A stretch of 32,232 bases of DNA from Nitrososphaerota archaeon (GCA_003135575.1 PLCG01000094.1:1312-33543), one strand, 5' to 3'; positions 6,934-15,387 are shown, numbered from the stretch's first letter. Made by a program: numbers and translations. The notes: generated by a model not told the origin, from the sequence alone.

Positions 6934-7014
6934 TAATTCAGCCTGTCCTCCATCTGTGGCTCAACGTGAGTGAAACGCCCCGGCGGAGGCGCGATGAACC
7001 CTTATGCGTGGCCA
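6934..7014 (+). repeat. dispersed repeat copy I (5' module plus core)
   Basis: AATTCAGCCTGTCCTCCATCTGTGGCTCAACGTGAGTGAAACGCCCCGGCGGAGGCGCGATGAACCCTTATGCGTGG. Confidence 0.9.
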
Positions 7015-7020
7015 CACCAC

Positions 7021-7284
7021 CTAACGATAAACTCCATGCGTCCCAACGTCTAGGAATACAACAGTCCGATTCTCAAACCTGACCGTATACAATACCCTGA
7101 ATTGCTTGCCTATCTCGTACGAGAAAACACCCTTCCATCGAGCCACTTTTCTCAGCCCGAGCCTCGTGGGGTCTTCGCTCTCTAGGAGATGGCCCATTGC
7201 TTCATCGACCCGAGCCCTGACCTCCTGGCCTAGAGATTGGTAGCTACGGTGAAATGTATTAGTTATCTCGGCCTTCCAAACCAA
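7021..7284 (-). CDS. relE: RelE-family toxin
   Basis: MVWKAEITNTFHRSYQSLGQEVRARVDEAMGHLLESEDPTRLGLRKVARWKGVFSYEIGKQFRVLYTVRFENRTVVFLDVGTH. Confidence 0.82.
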   Translation of the reverse strand: MVWKAEITNTFHRSYQSLGQEVRARVDEAMGHLLESEDPTRLGLRKVARWKGVFSYEIGKQFRVLYTVRFENRTVVFLDVGTHGVYR

Positions 7285-7294
7285 GGCGCTTCAT

Positions 7295-7531
7295 TCAGTC
7301 TTTGTGGAGTGCCGCAATCATTTCATCTGCGTTCTTGAATCGTCTGACCTTCCCGCTGCGTGCTTCCTTTAGGCTTCTCTCGAGCCTGCCTCTGGCGGCA
7401 CCATCGAGCATGAGGTCAACCTGGCTAGCAATCTCTTCCTTTGTCAAGCCTTCTCTCACGGCCTCCTCCATGAACTCGACTAATTCCCGCATCGTCTTGC
7501 GGTCGGTGACTATCTGCTCCGTCCTCGCCAT
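7295..7531 (-). CDS. RelB-like antitoxin
   Basis: MARTEQIVTDRKTMRELVEFMEEAVREGLTKEEIASQVDLMLDGAARGRLERSLKEARSGKVRRFKNADEMIAALHKD; 10 nt upstream of RelE on the same strand; ATG at 7531. Confidence 0.72.
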   Translation of the reverse strand: MARTEQIVTDRKTMRELVEFMEEAVREGLTKEEIASQVDLMLDGAARGRLERSLKEARSGKVRRFKNADEMIAALHKD

Positions 7532-7703
7532 AGACTCATCATGAGCGCCAGCAGTTATAAGCATACACGCCAATATTGGCCGAAGGGCATTGACATCTGA
7601 GGGTTCCGCCGACATCATCCCTGAGGAGCGATTCAAAAGACTCCTGGCGGAGATTCTCGCCCGAGACAGGCCCACACTTGAGAAGATAGGGCGACTCTAA
7701 CCC

Positions 7704-7790
7704 AACCAGTTCAGCCCGTCCACTACCTATAGCTCAACGTATCTTATGAAATGCCCCGGCGGAGGCGCAATGAACCCTGTACATGGCGAC
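7704..7790 (+). repeat. dispersed repeat copy J (5' module plus core)
   Basis: CCAGTTCAGCCCGTCCACTACCTATAGCTCAACGTATCTTATGAAATGCCCCGGCGGAGGCGCAATGAACCCTGTACATGGCGAC. Confidence 0.92.
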
Positions 7791-7839
7791 AGCCAGTACT
7801 CATAAACAGCCTACATTGTCACAGTGAACTTCGGCAGGA

Positions 7840-9786
7840 TCATGGACCATCGAGAGTCGGGGATGAGCCCAACCCGATCCTTCTCAAAAGATCCGTCCAG
7901 CGCGGGTCGGTTCGGAGCGGTTCGAAGATGAAGTCGAGGTGGATGGTCCCCATGTAAGGGGAGTGCTCCTCGAAGCCCTTCTCAAGCCAATCGAACGCCT
8001 TGTCATGCTCCCCCAACATGGTGTAGACTCCTGCAATCGCTGGCGCAGCCTTTTTGCTGGCTTTCCGCATCTCGAGCAACTCGGCCAACACCTTCCGAAT
8101 ATCCTCAACGCGTCCCGCTTTCGCATACGAGTACGCGAGGTCGTTCAATGATGACGGATTTGAGCGCTCAATCTCGATCGATTTCTCGATCATCGGTATG
8201 CCCTTTTCGAACATTCCCTTTTGCACATACGACAGCCCCAGGTTTCCCAGCGGGAAAGGTGAGTTGGGGTTGATTTCTAGCGCCCTCTCATACAGCTCGA
8301 TCGCATCGTCATATTGCCCCGAATAGAGGTAGATGGTCCCGAGGATTTGACAGGTCACATTTGAGAAAGGATCCAGTTCTAGGGCTTTCTTGGCCTCTTT
8401 CGCTGCCTCTTCTCGCCGCCCGAGTGACAACAGGCCCTGGGCACGAAAGGCGTGAGCATGAGCAAGGTTGGGCTCCAGCTCAACGGCCTGTCTCAATTCG
8501 TCGTCTGCCTCGGAGTATTTCCACTCGTACATCCGGAGGATCCTTCCCATGGCCACGTGCCCTTCAGCGAGTTCGTCGTCGAGTTCCAAGGCCCTCACCG
8601 CGTAGGATTTCGCCTTCACGAAGGCGTCATCTGAGGGCATCAGCTCGAAAAAGCCGAGGATGATCCAGGCATGGGCGAGGTCCGCGTAACATTGAGCAAA
8701 GTCCGGGGCAAGCGCCACTGCCTTCTCGTAGAAGCCGATCCCCCTCAGCAGGGACTCCTTGTTGAGCTTGGTGGAGGCAAATTCCCCCTTGAGCCAGAGC
8801 GTGTAGGCCTCGAGGTTCTGGGTCGGTCGGTCCAACCGTCCCACCGACGTCGAGAATTCAAGCCGAAGCGCCTCAGCAACCTTCTCCGCTATGTCCGTCT
8901 GCACGGCGAAGATGTCATCCAGCTGCCTGTCGTACGTCTCCGACCACACGTGAGCCTCGTTGGAGGTATTGATCAGCTGGACTGTGACCCTCACCTTGTT
9001 CCCCGCCTTCCTTACGCTCCCCTCGAGGACGGAACCGACTCGCAGCTCGTCCGCGATTATGGCGACCTGCTTCGCCCCTCCCTTGTACCGGAGCACAGAG
9101 GTCCTAGCGATGACCTCCAACCCGTTCACGCGTGAGAGCACTGTTATCAGCTCCTCGGTCAGTCCGTCGGCGAAATACTCGTCATTCGCATCTGGGCTGA
9201 TGTTGTCAAACGGGAGGACCGCCAACCTTTCCCTTCGCGACTGGCCGCCTCTCGCGGGCTCGTCCCAGGGCATGGCGATCTTGTAGACCTCTAACGGCAT
9301 GCTGACGTTCTTCAGCGTCTTGCTACCGAGGCTGACTAGCGGCAGATCAGTCTTGTTCTGCACGTGGTCATAGACCTGACGCGAAAGGCAGACGCCCCCG
9401 ACCTCCGCGAGGGGCTCGATCCTGGATGCGACGTTCACGGCATCGCCTGAAATGTCGCCGTCGGATTCCACTATGTCGCCGAGGTGGATGCCCACCCTGA
9501 GATGGATCTTCTCCTCGTCAGTCTGAGAGAGGTTGTAGTCTCTGGCGGCTCTCTGAATCGCATACGCACACCTGACTGCCGCCAGCGCGCTCGGAAACTC
9601 GACCAAGAACGCGTCCCCGATCGTCTTGACCTCCCTCCCGCCGTGCCTGTCGAAGATTGGCCTCAGCAGCTTCCTCTGTTCGTTGACAAGCGCAAGCGAG
9701 AGTGCTTCGTCCCTTTGGGACAAGGCGGTATAGCCGACCATGTCGGTGAACATGATAGCTGCGAGTCTCCGCTGCCCCTTGGACAA
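7840..9786 (-). CDS. class III adenylate/guanylate cyclase - TolB-like - TPR protein
   Basis: RRLAAIMFTDMVGYTALSQRDE...KTIGDAFLVEFPSALAAV...GDAVNVASRIEPLA cyclase domain; LAVLPFDNISPDANDEYFADGLTEELI; TPRs in the C-terminal half. Confidence 0.93.
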   Translation of the reverse strand: MSKGQRRLAAIMFTDMVGYTALSQRDEALSLALVNEQRKLLRPIFDRHGGREVKTIGDAFLVEFPSALAAVRCAYAIQRAARDYNLSQTDEEKIHLRVGIHLGDIVESDGDISGDAVNVASRIEPLAEVGGVCLSRQVYDHVQNKTDLPLVSLGSKTLKNVSMPLEVYKIAMPWDEPARGGQSRRERLAVLPFDNISPDANDEYFADGLTEELITVLSRVNGLEVIARTSVLRYKGGAKQVAIIADELRVGSVLEGSVRKAGNKVRVTVQLINTSNEAHVWSETYDRQLDDIFAVQTDIAEKVAEALRLEFSTSVGRLDRPTQNLEAYTLWLKGEFASTKLNKESLLRGIGFYEKAVALAPDFAQCYADLAHAWIILGFFELMPSDDAFVKAKSYAVRALELDDELAEGHVAMGRILRMYEWKYSEADDELRQAVELEPNLAHAHAFRAQGLLSLGRREEAAKEAKKALELDPFSNVTCQILGTIYLYSGQYDDAIELYERALEINPNSPFPLGNLGLSYVQKGMFEKGIPMIEKSIEIERSNPSSLNDLAYSYAKAGRVEDIRKVLAELLEMRKASKKAAPAIAGVYTMLGEHDKAFDWLEKGFEEHSPYMGTIHLDFIFEPLRTDPRWTDLLRRIGLGSSPTLDGP

Positions 9787-9949
9787 GCTGATGCCTCGTC
9801 TCTGCCGACGAGTGATAAAGCCATTATGGGCGCCAACGCATGATTCATCTCAAGGAACGCGTAGTCTTGCACGCAAGGCGGACCGCTTCACCGACCGAGG
9901 ACGGCCTCGAAGCGTTATCTACCCGGCTGACCGCAATTGCATTCTCGCC

Positions 9950-10258
9950 TTGAGATACGTCCTGATCACCAGCCGGTCGAACCACTGGGACAGGGTGGGC
10001 AACGTCTCCTCGTATCCATACGAGATGCTCCGTGGCGGCGTGATGAACCCCGAGAGGCTGGCGGACAACACGCCGGCGGTCTTCGTCAAGGTGGACAAGG
10101 AGATGAGGACACCGGAGAAAGCATGGGAAGGCGAGGTGGTCAAGATAACAAGAAGGGCGGACAAGGTCTGGCTACAGTTCAGGCTCGGCCTGGTGACCAC
10201 GTGTCCTGAGAACTTTGCAGGGTCCCCGGACGGCTGGTATACCGACGAAACGGCGTAG
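9950..10258 (+). CDS. hypothetical protein, TTG start
   Basis: MRYVLITSRSNHWDRVGNVSSYPYEMLRGGVMNPERLADNTPAVFVKVDKEMRTPEKAWEGEVVKITRRADKVWLQFRL; the upstream part of ORF 9740-10258 overlaps the divergent cyclase gene and is probably not coding. Confidence 0.5.
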   Translation: MRYVLITSRSNHWDRVGNVSSYPYEMLRGGVMNPERLADNTPAVFVKVDKEMRTPEKAWEGEVVKITRRADKVWLQFRLGLVTTCPENFAGSPDGWYTDETA

Positions 10259-10264
10259 ACCACA

Positions 10265-10337
10265 TCAGGTGGGGGCGCAATGAACTCTGTGTGGCGAATG
10301 TCCTTCTACTTCATTTTAGCAAAGCGCAGCGGAGCTG
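10265..10337 (+). repeat. dispersed repeat copy K (degenerate core plus 3' module)
   Basis: CAGGTGGGGGCGCAATGAACTCTGTGTGGCGA...CTACTTCATTTTAGCAAAGCGCAGCGGAGCTG. Confidence 0.85.
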
Positions 10338-10348
10338 AGGAAGTTTGT

Positions 10349-10609
10349 TCAAGGCCCGTAAGCGCCGCTGCGATGGTCGATCTTGTCCACGAGCACGAGG
10401 CCCTCATTGCCAAGGACCTCGTAGAGAACCCTGTAGTCTCCGACCCTGATCCGATAGACCCCTTCCCTTCCTTGGAGCTTTATCGCACCGGGAGGGAACG
10501 GATCGTCAACTAGTTCCTCGAGTCTCGCCACAATCCTTGACCTGGTTGACTGCTCGAGCAATGCAAGTTCTCGATTGGCTCTTTTCGAGAGCCTTACTTC
10601 GTACTTCAA
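10349..10609 (-). CDS. relE: RelE-family toxin
   Basis: MKYEVRLSKRANRELALLEQSTRSRIVARLEELVDDPFPPGAIKLQGREGVYRIRVGDYRVLYEVLGNEGLVLVDKIDHR. Confidence 0.93.
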   Translation of the reverse strand: MKYEVRLSKRANRELALLEQSTRSRIVARLEELVDDPFPPGAIKLQGREGVYRIRVGDYRVLYEVLGNEGLVLVDKIDHRSGAYGP

Positions 10610-10791
10610 GAGCGCTTCTTCTTGACTTCGGAAAGTGCCACGGTACTGCCGTGAGCGAGGTCTTGGCGAGCCTCATCTATCGCTTCTGAGTCGTCCTTCG
10701 TGAGCACCGAATCGAACGCCTTCTCCAGGGATGAGACCCTCTTCTTAATCTGGTCTATCTCCTGCTTCAATTCGGCCTCGCCCGCCTTCAT
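10606..10791 (-). CDS. antitoxin-like protein paired with RelE
   Basis: MKAGEAELKQEIDQIKKRVSSLEKAFDSVLTKDDSEAIDEARQDLAHGSTVALSEVKKKRS; 4-nt overlap with RelE; ATG at 10791. Confidence 0.75.
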   Translation of the reverse strand: MKAGEAELKQEIDQIKKRVSSLEKAFDSVLTKDDSEAIDEARQDLAHGSTVALSEVKKKRS

Positions 10792-10845
10792 GTCGTCTTC
10801 ACAAGGCAGAAGGGTGTGGACGGATATAAGCGTGCACAGCGACCG

Positions 10846-10922
10846 CATCCGTCCACTACCTACAGCTCAACGTGTGAGTGAAATGCCCCGGCGTAGGCGC
10901 AATGAACCCTTATGCAGGGCGA
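10846..10922 (+). repeat. dispersed repeat copy L (5' module plus core)
   Basis: CATCCGTCCACTACCTACAGCTCAACGTGTGAGTGAAATGCCCCGGCGTAGGCGCAATGAACCCTTATGCAGGGCGA. Confidence 0.92.
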
Positions 10923-11043
10923 AATCATCCTCTTCCCCAGCAAGAATCGTTTGTGGAAGAGTAGCGATTGTCCTTCAAGTCCGATTTGTATTTGATTGCG
11001 GAAAACCTAAATATTCGAACGTTCCTTCAATCATAGAAGATTC

Positions 11044-13305
11044 ATGTCGAAGATCTTCGACAAAACTTCAATCACCGCAATTTCGATTAGTTTACTATTT
11101 CTCATCTCCTCCATATCTGCTCCTATTGTTGTGGCTTCAACCAACTCAAAACCGGCGCCTCTTGCATCGACTCCGCTCTCCCAGCTCGAGGCGAACTGGG
11201 CGGCCCCCGACGGAAATCAGTTCAACCATAACTATAGTCCGCAACACCAGCTCAACAGTTCGAATGCCCAATACCTCGGTCTAAACTGGCTGTTCCCATT
11301 ACCCACCCATCCGACGGCGCTGATATCTGTCGCAGGAGGACTTGGGGTTGACACTGCCCCGCTGATCGTCAACGGGACGATTTATTTCGTCACACAGTTC
11401 GACCAGGTCTTCGCGCTCAACGCTGCGAACGGGAACGTGCTATGGACCGATGTAATACCCGTGCTCCCCAACAGCACCGCAGGAAAGGGCACCGGCTCAA
11501 TCTCCCTCCATCTCCACAATGGCAACGTGCAGTTCAGCACGGCGCTCTTCAACCACACACCGACGTTCTGGGTCGGAGCAGACGACATGAAGGTCTACGC
11601 CATCAACGCCCTCAGCGGCAAGTACGAGCTGAACTTCTCAGTCTTCGACGGCGTCAATACCGTTGCCGGAACGCATCTAGGCGCCCAGTATACAGGGGTC
11701 GGAGTAGCAAACATTCTAGTCGATCAGAACAAGGGTATTCTGATTTCATCTGTCGTCAGCGCCTCAAGCCCGAATACGGGTCGGTGCTTCTACCGCGGTT
11801 GGGACTTGAATGCTAGCCCACCAAAGATGATTTGGGAGGCTTACTGTACCCCTCCTCAGCCGAACTCCAGTGTGGCGGTCGATCCGACCTGGACAATAAA
11901 GATGGTGAACGGCCTGAAGGGGGCGCAAATTTTCTACCCCGGACCGCAATACCACAATGGCGGTCCGATACCCGCGTCCGCAGTGGTGGACCTGAAGAAG
12001 CTCTCGCCAGCGCAGCTCAATTCGACCCTCTACGATGACTGGGGAAGCATCAACCAAACTCCAGCCTGCAAGGCAGCGACTGGCGGCGTATCCACAGGAT
12101 CAACGGCTGCTGGTTGGGGCGCCCCTTGGGTGCTTGGAACAGGCCCGACTGCGGGTTACGCGTTCGTCAACACTAACAACCCGGACCCCTACAACAGTGC
12201 GTGCACCCTGGGCCCAGAACTCTGGTCTGCCTCCGTCTTGGCGCTGAATGAAACCAACGGACAATGGATCTGGGCCTTCCAGACCTCTGCCCACGACCAA
12301 TGGGACCTCGACTGCTCCTGGTGGCAAGGACTTGGCAACGAGACACTAAGCGCCGGTGGCGGCAGTACACAGGTGCTCTGGAAGCTCTGCAAGAACGGCT
12401 ACCTTTACGAGCTGAACGCGCAGACCGGCGCTATGATATGGGCCTACACCCCACCAATCACCTCGATTGCTAGGTGTCCCAAGTACTGCGACATGCTCGA
12501 CCCGCTCAACAGGACGCAGATGACGGAGCCCTACTTCGCGCCGGACAGGACCGCGGCGGGCGTTGGCACGCTCATGTATCCCGGCGCTGCGGTAGGCGAG
12601 TCTGAAGCCTCGTACAGCCCGGCCCTAAACTACATATTCTTCGCGGACGAGATTCTCCCCGTCCTTACCTACTATGTGCCGATTAACTCGACCAACTACA
12701 AGACGAACTCCGGGGCGCTCTACCTCGGTCAAAACGGTGGGCCGCTCCTTGGAGGGGGTCCTAACGCAATAAACAACGCCACCATCTCCGCAGTCAACGC
12801 GGCGACCGGACAGCTGGTCTGGTCGTTCGTTGTCCACACCCAAGGCTACCGGGGCGGCGTATCCAACAGCGGGAACATAGTCTTCCTCACCCTGTCGTCA
12901 GGGGACCTGATGATGCTCGATGCCTCGACCGGCAAGCTGATCAAAGACTACTACATCGGCGGCCCGCTCAACGTCCTTCCGTCGATAGGGGCGACATCCA
13001 GCGGACAGGTGGAAGTGATCGTCCCGATCACCGCCGGCATTGTCACCTGGGGTACAGGAGTTCCAGGTGACATCGTCGCACTCACCCTCCAGAACGTTCC
13101 AACTGGGGGCGCGACCAACACTGTAACTTCAACCTCGACCGTCTCTGGTGCAGGTCAAGTTTCTACGGCAACCACCACGGTCACGGCGGCAGGAACCTCA
13201 GGAGCCGATTCGACGACTCTATATGGAATCGCGGCGGTCGCCGTGATCTTCATCATCGCCACGGGCTTCCTTGCCATGAGGGGCAGAAGAAGGCCCGCCC
13301 TCTGA
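11044..13305 (+). CDS. secreted/membrane-anchored PQQ-dependent dehydrogenase-like beta-propeller protein
   Basis: 753 aa; signal-like N-terminus; blades ALNAANGNVLWTD, ALNETNGQWIWAFQTSAHDQWDLDC, ELNAQTGAMIWAY, AVNAATGQLVWSF; Thr/Ser-rich linker and C-terminal TM plus RGRRR. Confidence 0.9.
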   Translation: MSKIFDKTSITAISISLLFLISSISAPIVVASTNSKPAPLASTPLSQLEANWAAPDGNQFNHNYSPQHQLNSSNAQYLGLNWLFPLPTHPTALISVAGGLGVDTAPLIVNGTIYFVTQFDQVFALNAANGNVLWTDVIPVLPNSTAGKGTGSISLHLHNGNVQFSTALFNHTPTFWVGADDMKVYAINALSGKYELNFSVFDGVNTVAGTHLGAQYTGVGVANILVDQNKGILISSVVSASSPNTGRCFYRGWDLNASPPKMIWEAYCTPPQPNSSVAVDPTWTIKMVNGLKGAQIFYPGPQYHNGGPIPASAVVDLKKLSPAQLNSTLYDDWGSINQTPACKAATGGVSTGSTAAGWGAPWVLGTGPTAGYAFVNTNNPDPYNSACTLGPELWSASVLALNETNGQWIWAFQTSAHDQWDLDCSWWQGLGNETLSAGGGSTQVLWKLCKNGYLYELNAQTGAMIWAYTPPITSIARCPKYCDMLDPLNRTQMTEPYFAPDRTAAGVGTLMYPGAAVGESEASYSPALNYIFFADEILPVLTYYVPINSTNYKTNSGALYLGQNGGPLLGGGPNAINNATISAVNAATGQLVWSFVVHTQGYRGGVSNSGNIVFLTLSSGDLMMLDASTGKLIKDYYIGGPLNVLPSIGATSSGQVEVIVPITAGIVTWGTGVPGDIVALTLQNVPTGGATNTVTSTSTVSGAGQVSTATTTVTAAGTSGADSTTLYGIAAVAVIFIIATGFLAMRGRRRPAL

Positions 13306-13370
13306 TCTTTCTCAACCTATCCCCTTATTTCCAGCGGGGCTAGTCAAGGCGGCTCATACGATCAGGCCGC

Positions 13371-13427
13371 TTGACCCGTGAATGGATGCCCCGGCGGAGG
13401 CGCTATGAACCCTTATGCATGGCGAAA
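13371..13427 (+). repeat. dispersed repeat copy M (core)
   Basis: GGATGCCCCGGCGGAGGCGCTATGAACCCTTATGCATGGCGAA. Confidence 0.9.
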
Positions 13428-13449
13428 ACTCCGCGGTTGAGTCCAAGAC

Positions 13450-14403
13450 TTGAAGCTCACTTACGCGTCAAGATTCGAGATCTTGCCCACGGCACCCTTC
13501 GACTTTCGGCTCACCGTGAAGAGACCCGCGGGCTGGAGCCTCTTCAACGCCGGCGAGATCTACGAGGACGGGACCCTCTGGACTGCGACGCGGCTACTCG
13601 AGACTGTCATAGGGCTGAAGCTAAAGTTCCTAGGGACGGTCGAGAACCCGCGGGTGCTGGCCACCGTCTTCACGCAGAGGCCGCTTCCCGCCCAAAAAAA
13701 GCGGGAGATGAAAAGTGCGCTGGAGATCCTCACCGGTGCCGACCAGGACCTGAGAGAGTTCTACGCTATGGGGAAGCGGGACGAGATCCTGAGGCACACC
13801 GTCGAGGACCTCTACGGCATGCACGACACCCAGACGGCCTACCTCTTCAACTCGGTCGTCCTGAGCATCTGCCTGCAGATGGCGAGGATGGACAGGAGCC
13901 TGAAGATGATGGCCGCAGTCACCAAGCACTACGGGGACAGGGTGCAGTTCGACGGGAAGGAGATTGTCGTGGAGCCGTCAGCCGAGAGGATAACGAAGCT
14001 AAAGCCTGCAGAGTTCGCTAGAAAGTGCAACCTTGGCTACCGCGCCAAGTACCTCGTGGCCGCGGCCAAGATGGTCGCCCGCGGCTTCCCGGGCACCCTC
14101 GAGATCCTAAAGATGCAGCCGGAGGAGGCGAAGGAGAGGCTCATGGAGCTCCCGGGCGTCGGGGACTACGCGGCGGACATCATCAACCCGCACGGCGGCT
14201 TCCCCATCGACGCCTGGTCGGTCGACGTCTTCGGGAAGCTCTTCTTCGGGAAGGAGCCCGAGGACAGGAGGGACGCCATCGAGGAGGTCAAGCAGGAGGG
14301 CGTCCGCCGCTGGGGCCAATTCGCATGGCTAGCCTTCTTCTACGTGGCGCAGGACCTTGAGAACCTCTCGAAGAGGCTCGGGACCCAGCTCAGGCTGCAG
14401 TAA
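13450..14403 (+). CDS. HhH-GPD DNA glycosylase (OGG1-like)
   Basis: LMELPGVGDYAADIINPHGGFPIDAWSVDVFGKLFF: HhH motif followed by the catalytic-Asp region (PIDAWSVDV). Confidence 0.85.
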   Translation: MKLTYASRFEILPTAPFDFRLTVKRPAGWSLFNAGEIYEDGTLWTATRLLETVIGLKLKFLGTVENPRVLATVFTQRPLPAQKKREMKSALEILTGADQDLREFYAMGKRDEILRHTVEDLYGMHDTQTAYLFNSVVLSICLQMARMDRSLKMMAAVTKHYGDRVQFDGKEIVVEPSAERITKLKPAEFARKCNLGYRAKYLVAAAKMVARGFPGTLEILKMQPEEAKERLMELPGVGDYAADIINPHGGFPIDAWSVDVFGKLFFGKEPEDRRDAIEEVKQEGVRRWGQFAWLAFFYVAQDLENLSKRLGTQLRLQ

Positions 14404-14426
14404 GAAGAGCCTTCGCCGGTGGTAGC

Positions 14427-14681
14427 CTACCCTAGCAGGTAGTCAGCCAGGCCATCGGGGTCTATCACGTCGATCTCCCTTACGGTCTCCTCCACTTCAG
14501 AGAGGGGCACGCCAATCTCCTTTGTAATGGTCTTGCCAGAAGCGTCCTTGTACGTGATCACGGTCTTCTGCCTGTCCGTCGGCGACTCCGCCATGGAGAC
14601 GTACTCCAGGCCCTTGCTCTTGAACGAGTCCTTGACGTCCCTCATGAGTGACGACATCTCGACGCGCTCGCCTGTGGGCAT
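14427..14681 (-). CDS. hypothetical small protein
   Basis: 84 aa ORF; MPTGERVEMSSLMRDVKDSFKSKGLEYVSMAESPTDRQKTVITYKDASGKTITKEIGVPLSEVEETVREIDVIDPDGLADYLLG. Confidence 0.6.
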   Translation of the reverse strand: MPTGERVEMSSLMRDVKDSFKSKGLEYVSMAESPTDRQKTVITYKDASGKTITKEIGVPLSEVEETVREIDVIDPDGLADYLLG

Positions 14682-14742
14682 CTTTCACGCCGACCCTATT
14701 AACCCTCGTCTTGCGAGTCGAAGTCCTTCGAGGTCATCGACT

Positions 14743-14771
14743 CTCTGCGGAGGCGGAATAAACCCTTGTGC
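14743..14771 (+). repeat. dispersed repeat copy N (degenerate core)
   Basis: TCTGCGGAGGCGGAATAAACCCTTGTGCGG. Confidence 0.6.
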
Positions 14772-14805
14772 GGCTTAAATACCAGCACAAGGCCCAACCT
14801 TCCCG

Positions 14806-15171
14806 ATGCAGGCGCAAGAGGAGACGGAGGCAGAGGATTGGGCGCGCACAGAGGAGCGCCGCAGAAGGATCTACGAGGGACTATGGCGCGCCGACGAGGA
14901 GCGGGTCAGAAGGCAGCGCGAGAGAGACCCTTACAATAACCGCCGAAGACAGGGACGCGACGACCATCGCAATCCGTTTGACATTAGCGCTGTCAAAGAG
15001 ATCCCAAGGGCCACCCAGGTCTTGGGCGTCAGGGTCGGTGCGACCGAGGTCGAGATCAAGGCAGCTTACAAGAGGATGGCCATGGTGTGGCATCCGGACA
15101 GGCCGGGGGGATCGGCAGAAAAGATGAAAGACATCAATGACGCGAGAGAGATCCTGCTGCAGGGGCTTTGA
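14806..15171 (+). CDS. J-domain protein (C-terminal J domain)
   Basis: TQVLGVRVGATEVEIKAAYKRMAMVWHPDRPGGSAEKMKDINDAREIL, with HPD motif. Confidence 0.85.
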   Translation: MQAQEETEAEDWARTEERRRRIYEGLWRADEERVRRQRERDPYNNRRRQGRDDHRNPFDISAVKEIPRATQVLGVRVGATEVEIKAAYKRMAMVWHPDRPGGSAEKMKDINDAREILLQGL

Positions 15172-15209
15172 GCCCATCCGAAACCAAGCGAATGTGACCG
15201 GGTTGTTGC

Positions 15210-15260
15210 GCTATCTGTAGCTCAACGTGTGAGTGAAATGCCCCGGCGGAGGCGCAATGT
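15210..15260 (+). repeat. dispersed repeat copy O (5' module plus core, truncated)
   Basis: CTATCTGTAGCTCAACGTGTGAGTGAAATGCCCCGGCGGAGGCGCAATG. Confidence 0.9.
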
Positions 15261-15387
15261 TCTTCTTCTGAATGCCCGCCAAACATTCTCTATGCCCTCG
15301 CCTCGCCGCAGGGAATACAAGAGGACATATTCGACTCGACCTGTCGGGAAGTCTCCCAAGGCATCATCGAAGTCAATCTCGGTCGTC

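Noticed and set aside
10025-10048. CGTGGCGGCGTGATGAACCCC resembles the dispersed-repeat core
   Set aside because: It lies inside a plausible coding frame (LRGGVMNPERL), lacks the rest of the core and flanking modules, and similarity is limited; probably coincidence.
1-15260. Repeat array interpreted as CRISPR
   Set aside because: Spacing is hundreds to thousands of bp with genes in between, repeat copies are degenerate and no cas genes are visible.
15229-15387. ORF-track start of the vsr ORF (MPRRRRNVLLL...)
   Set aside because: The start codon lies in repeat copy O and the segment before ATG 15388 has no Vsr similarity; a downstream start is preferred.
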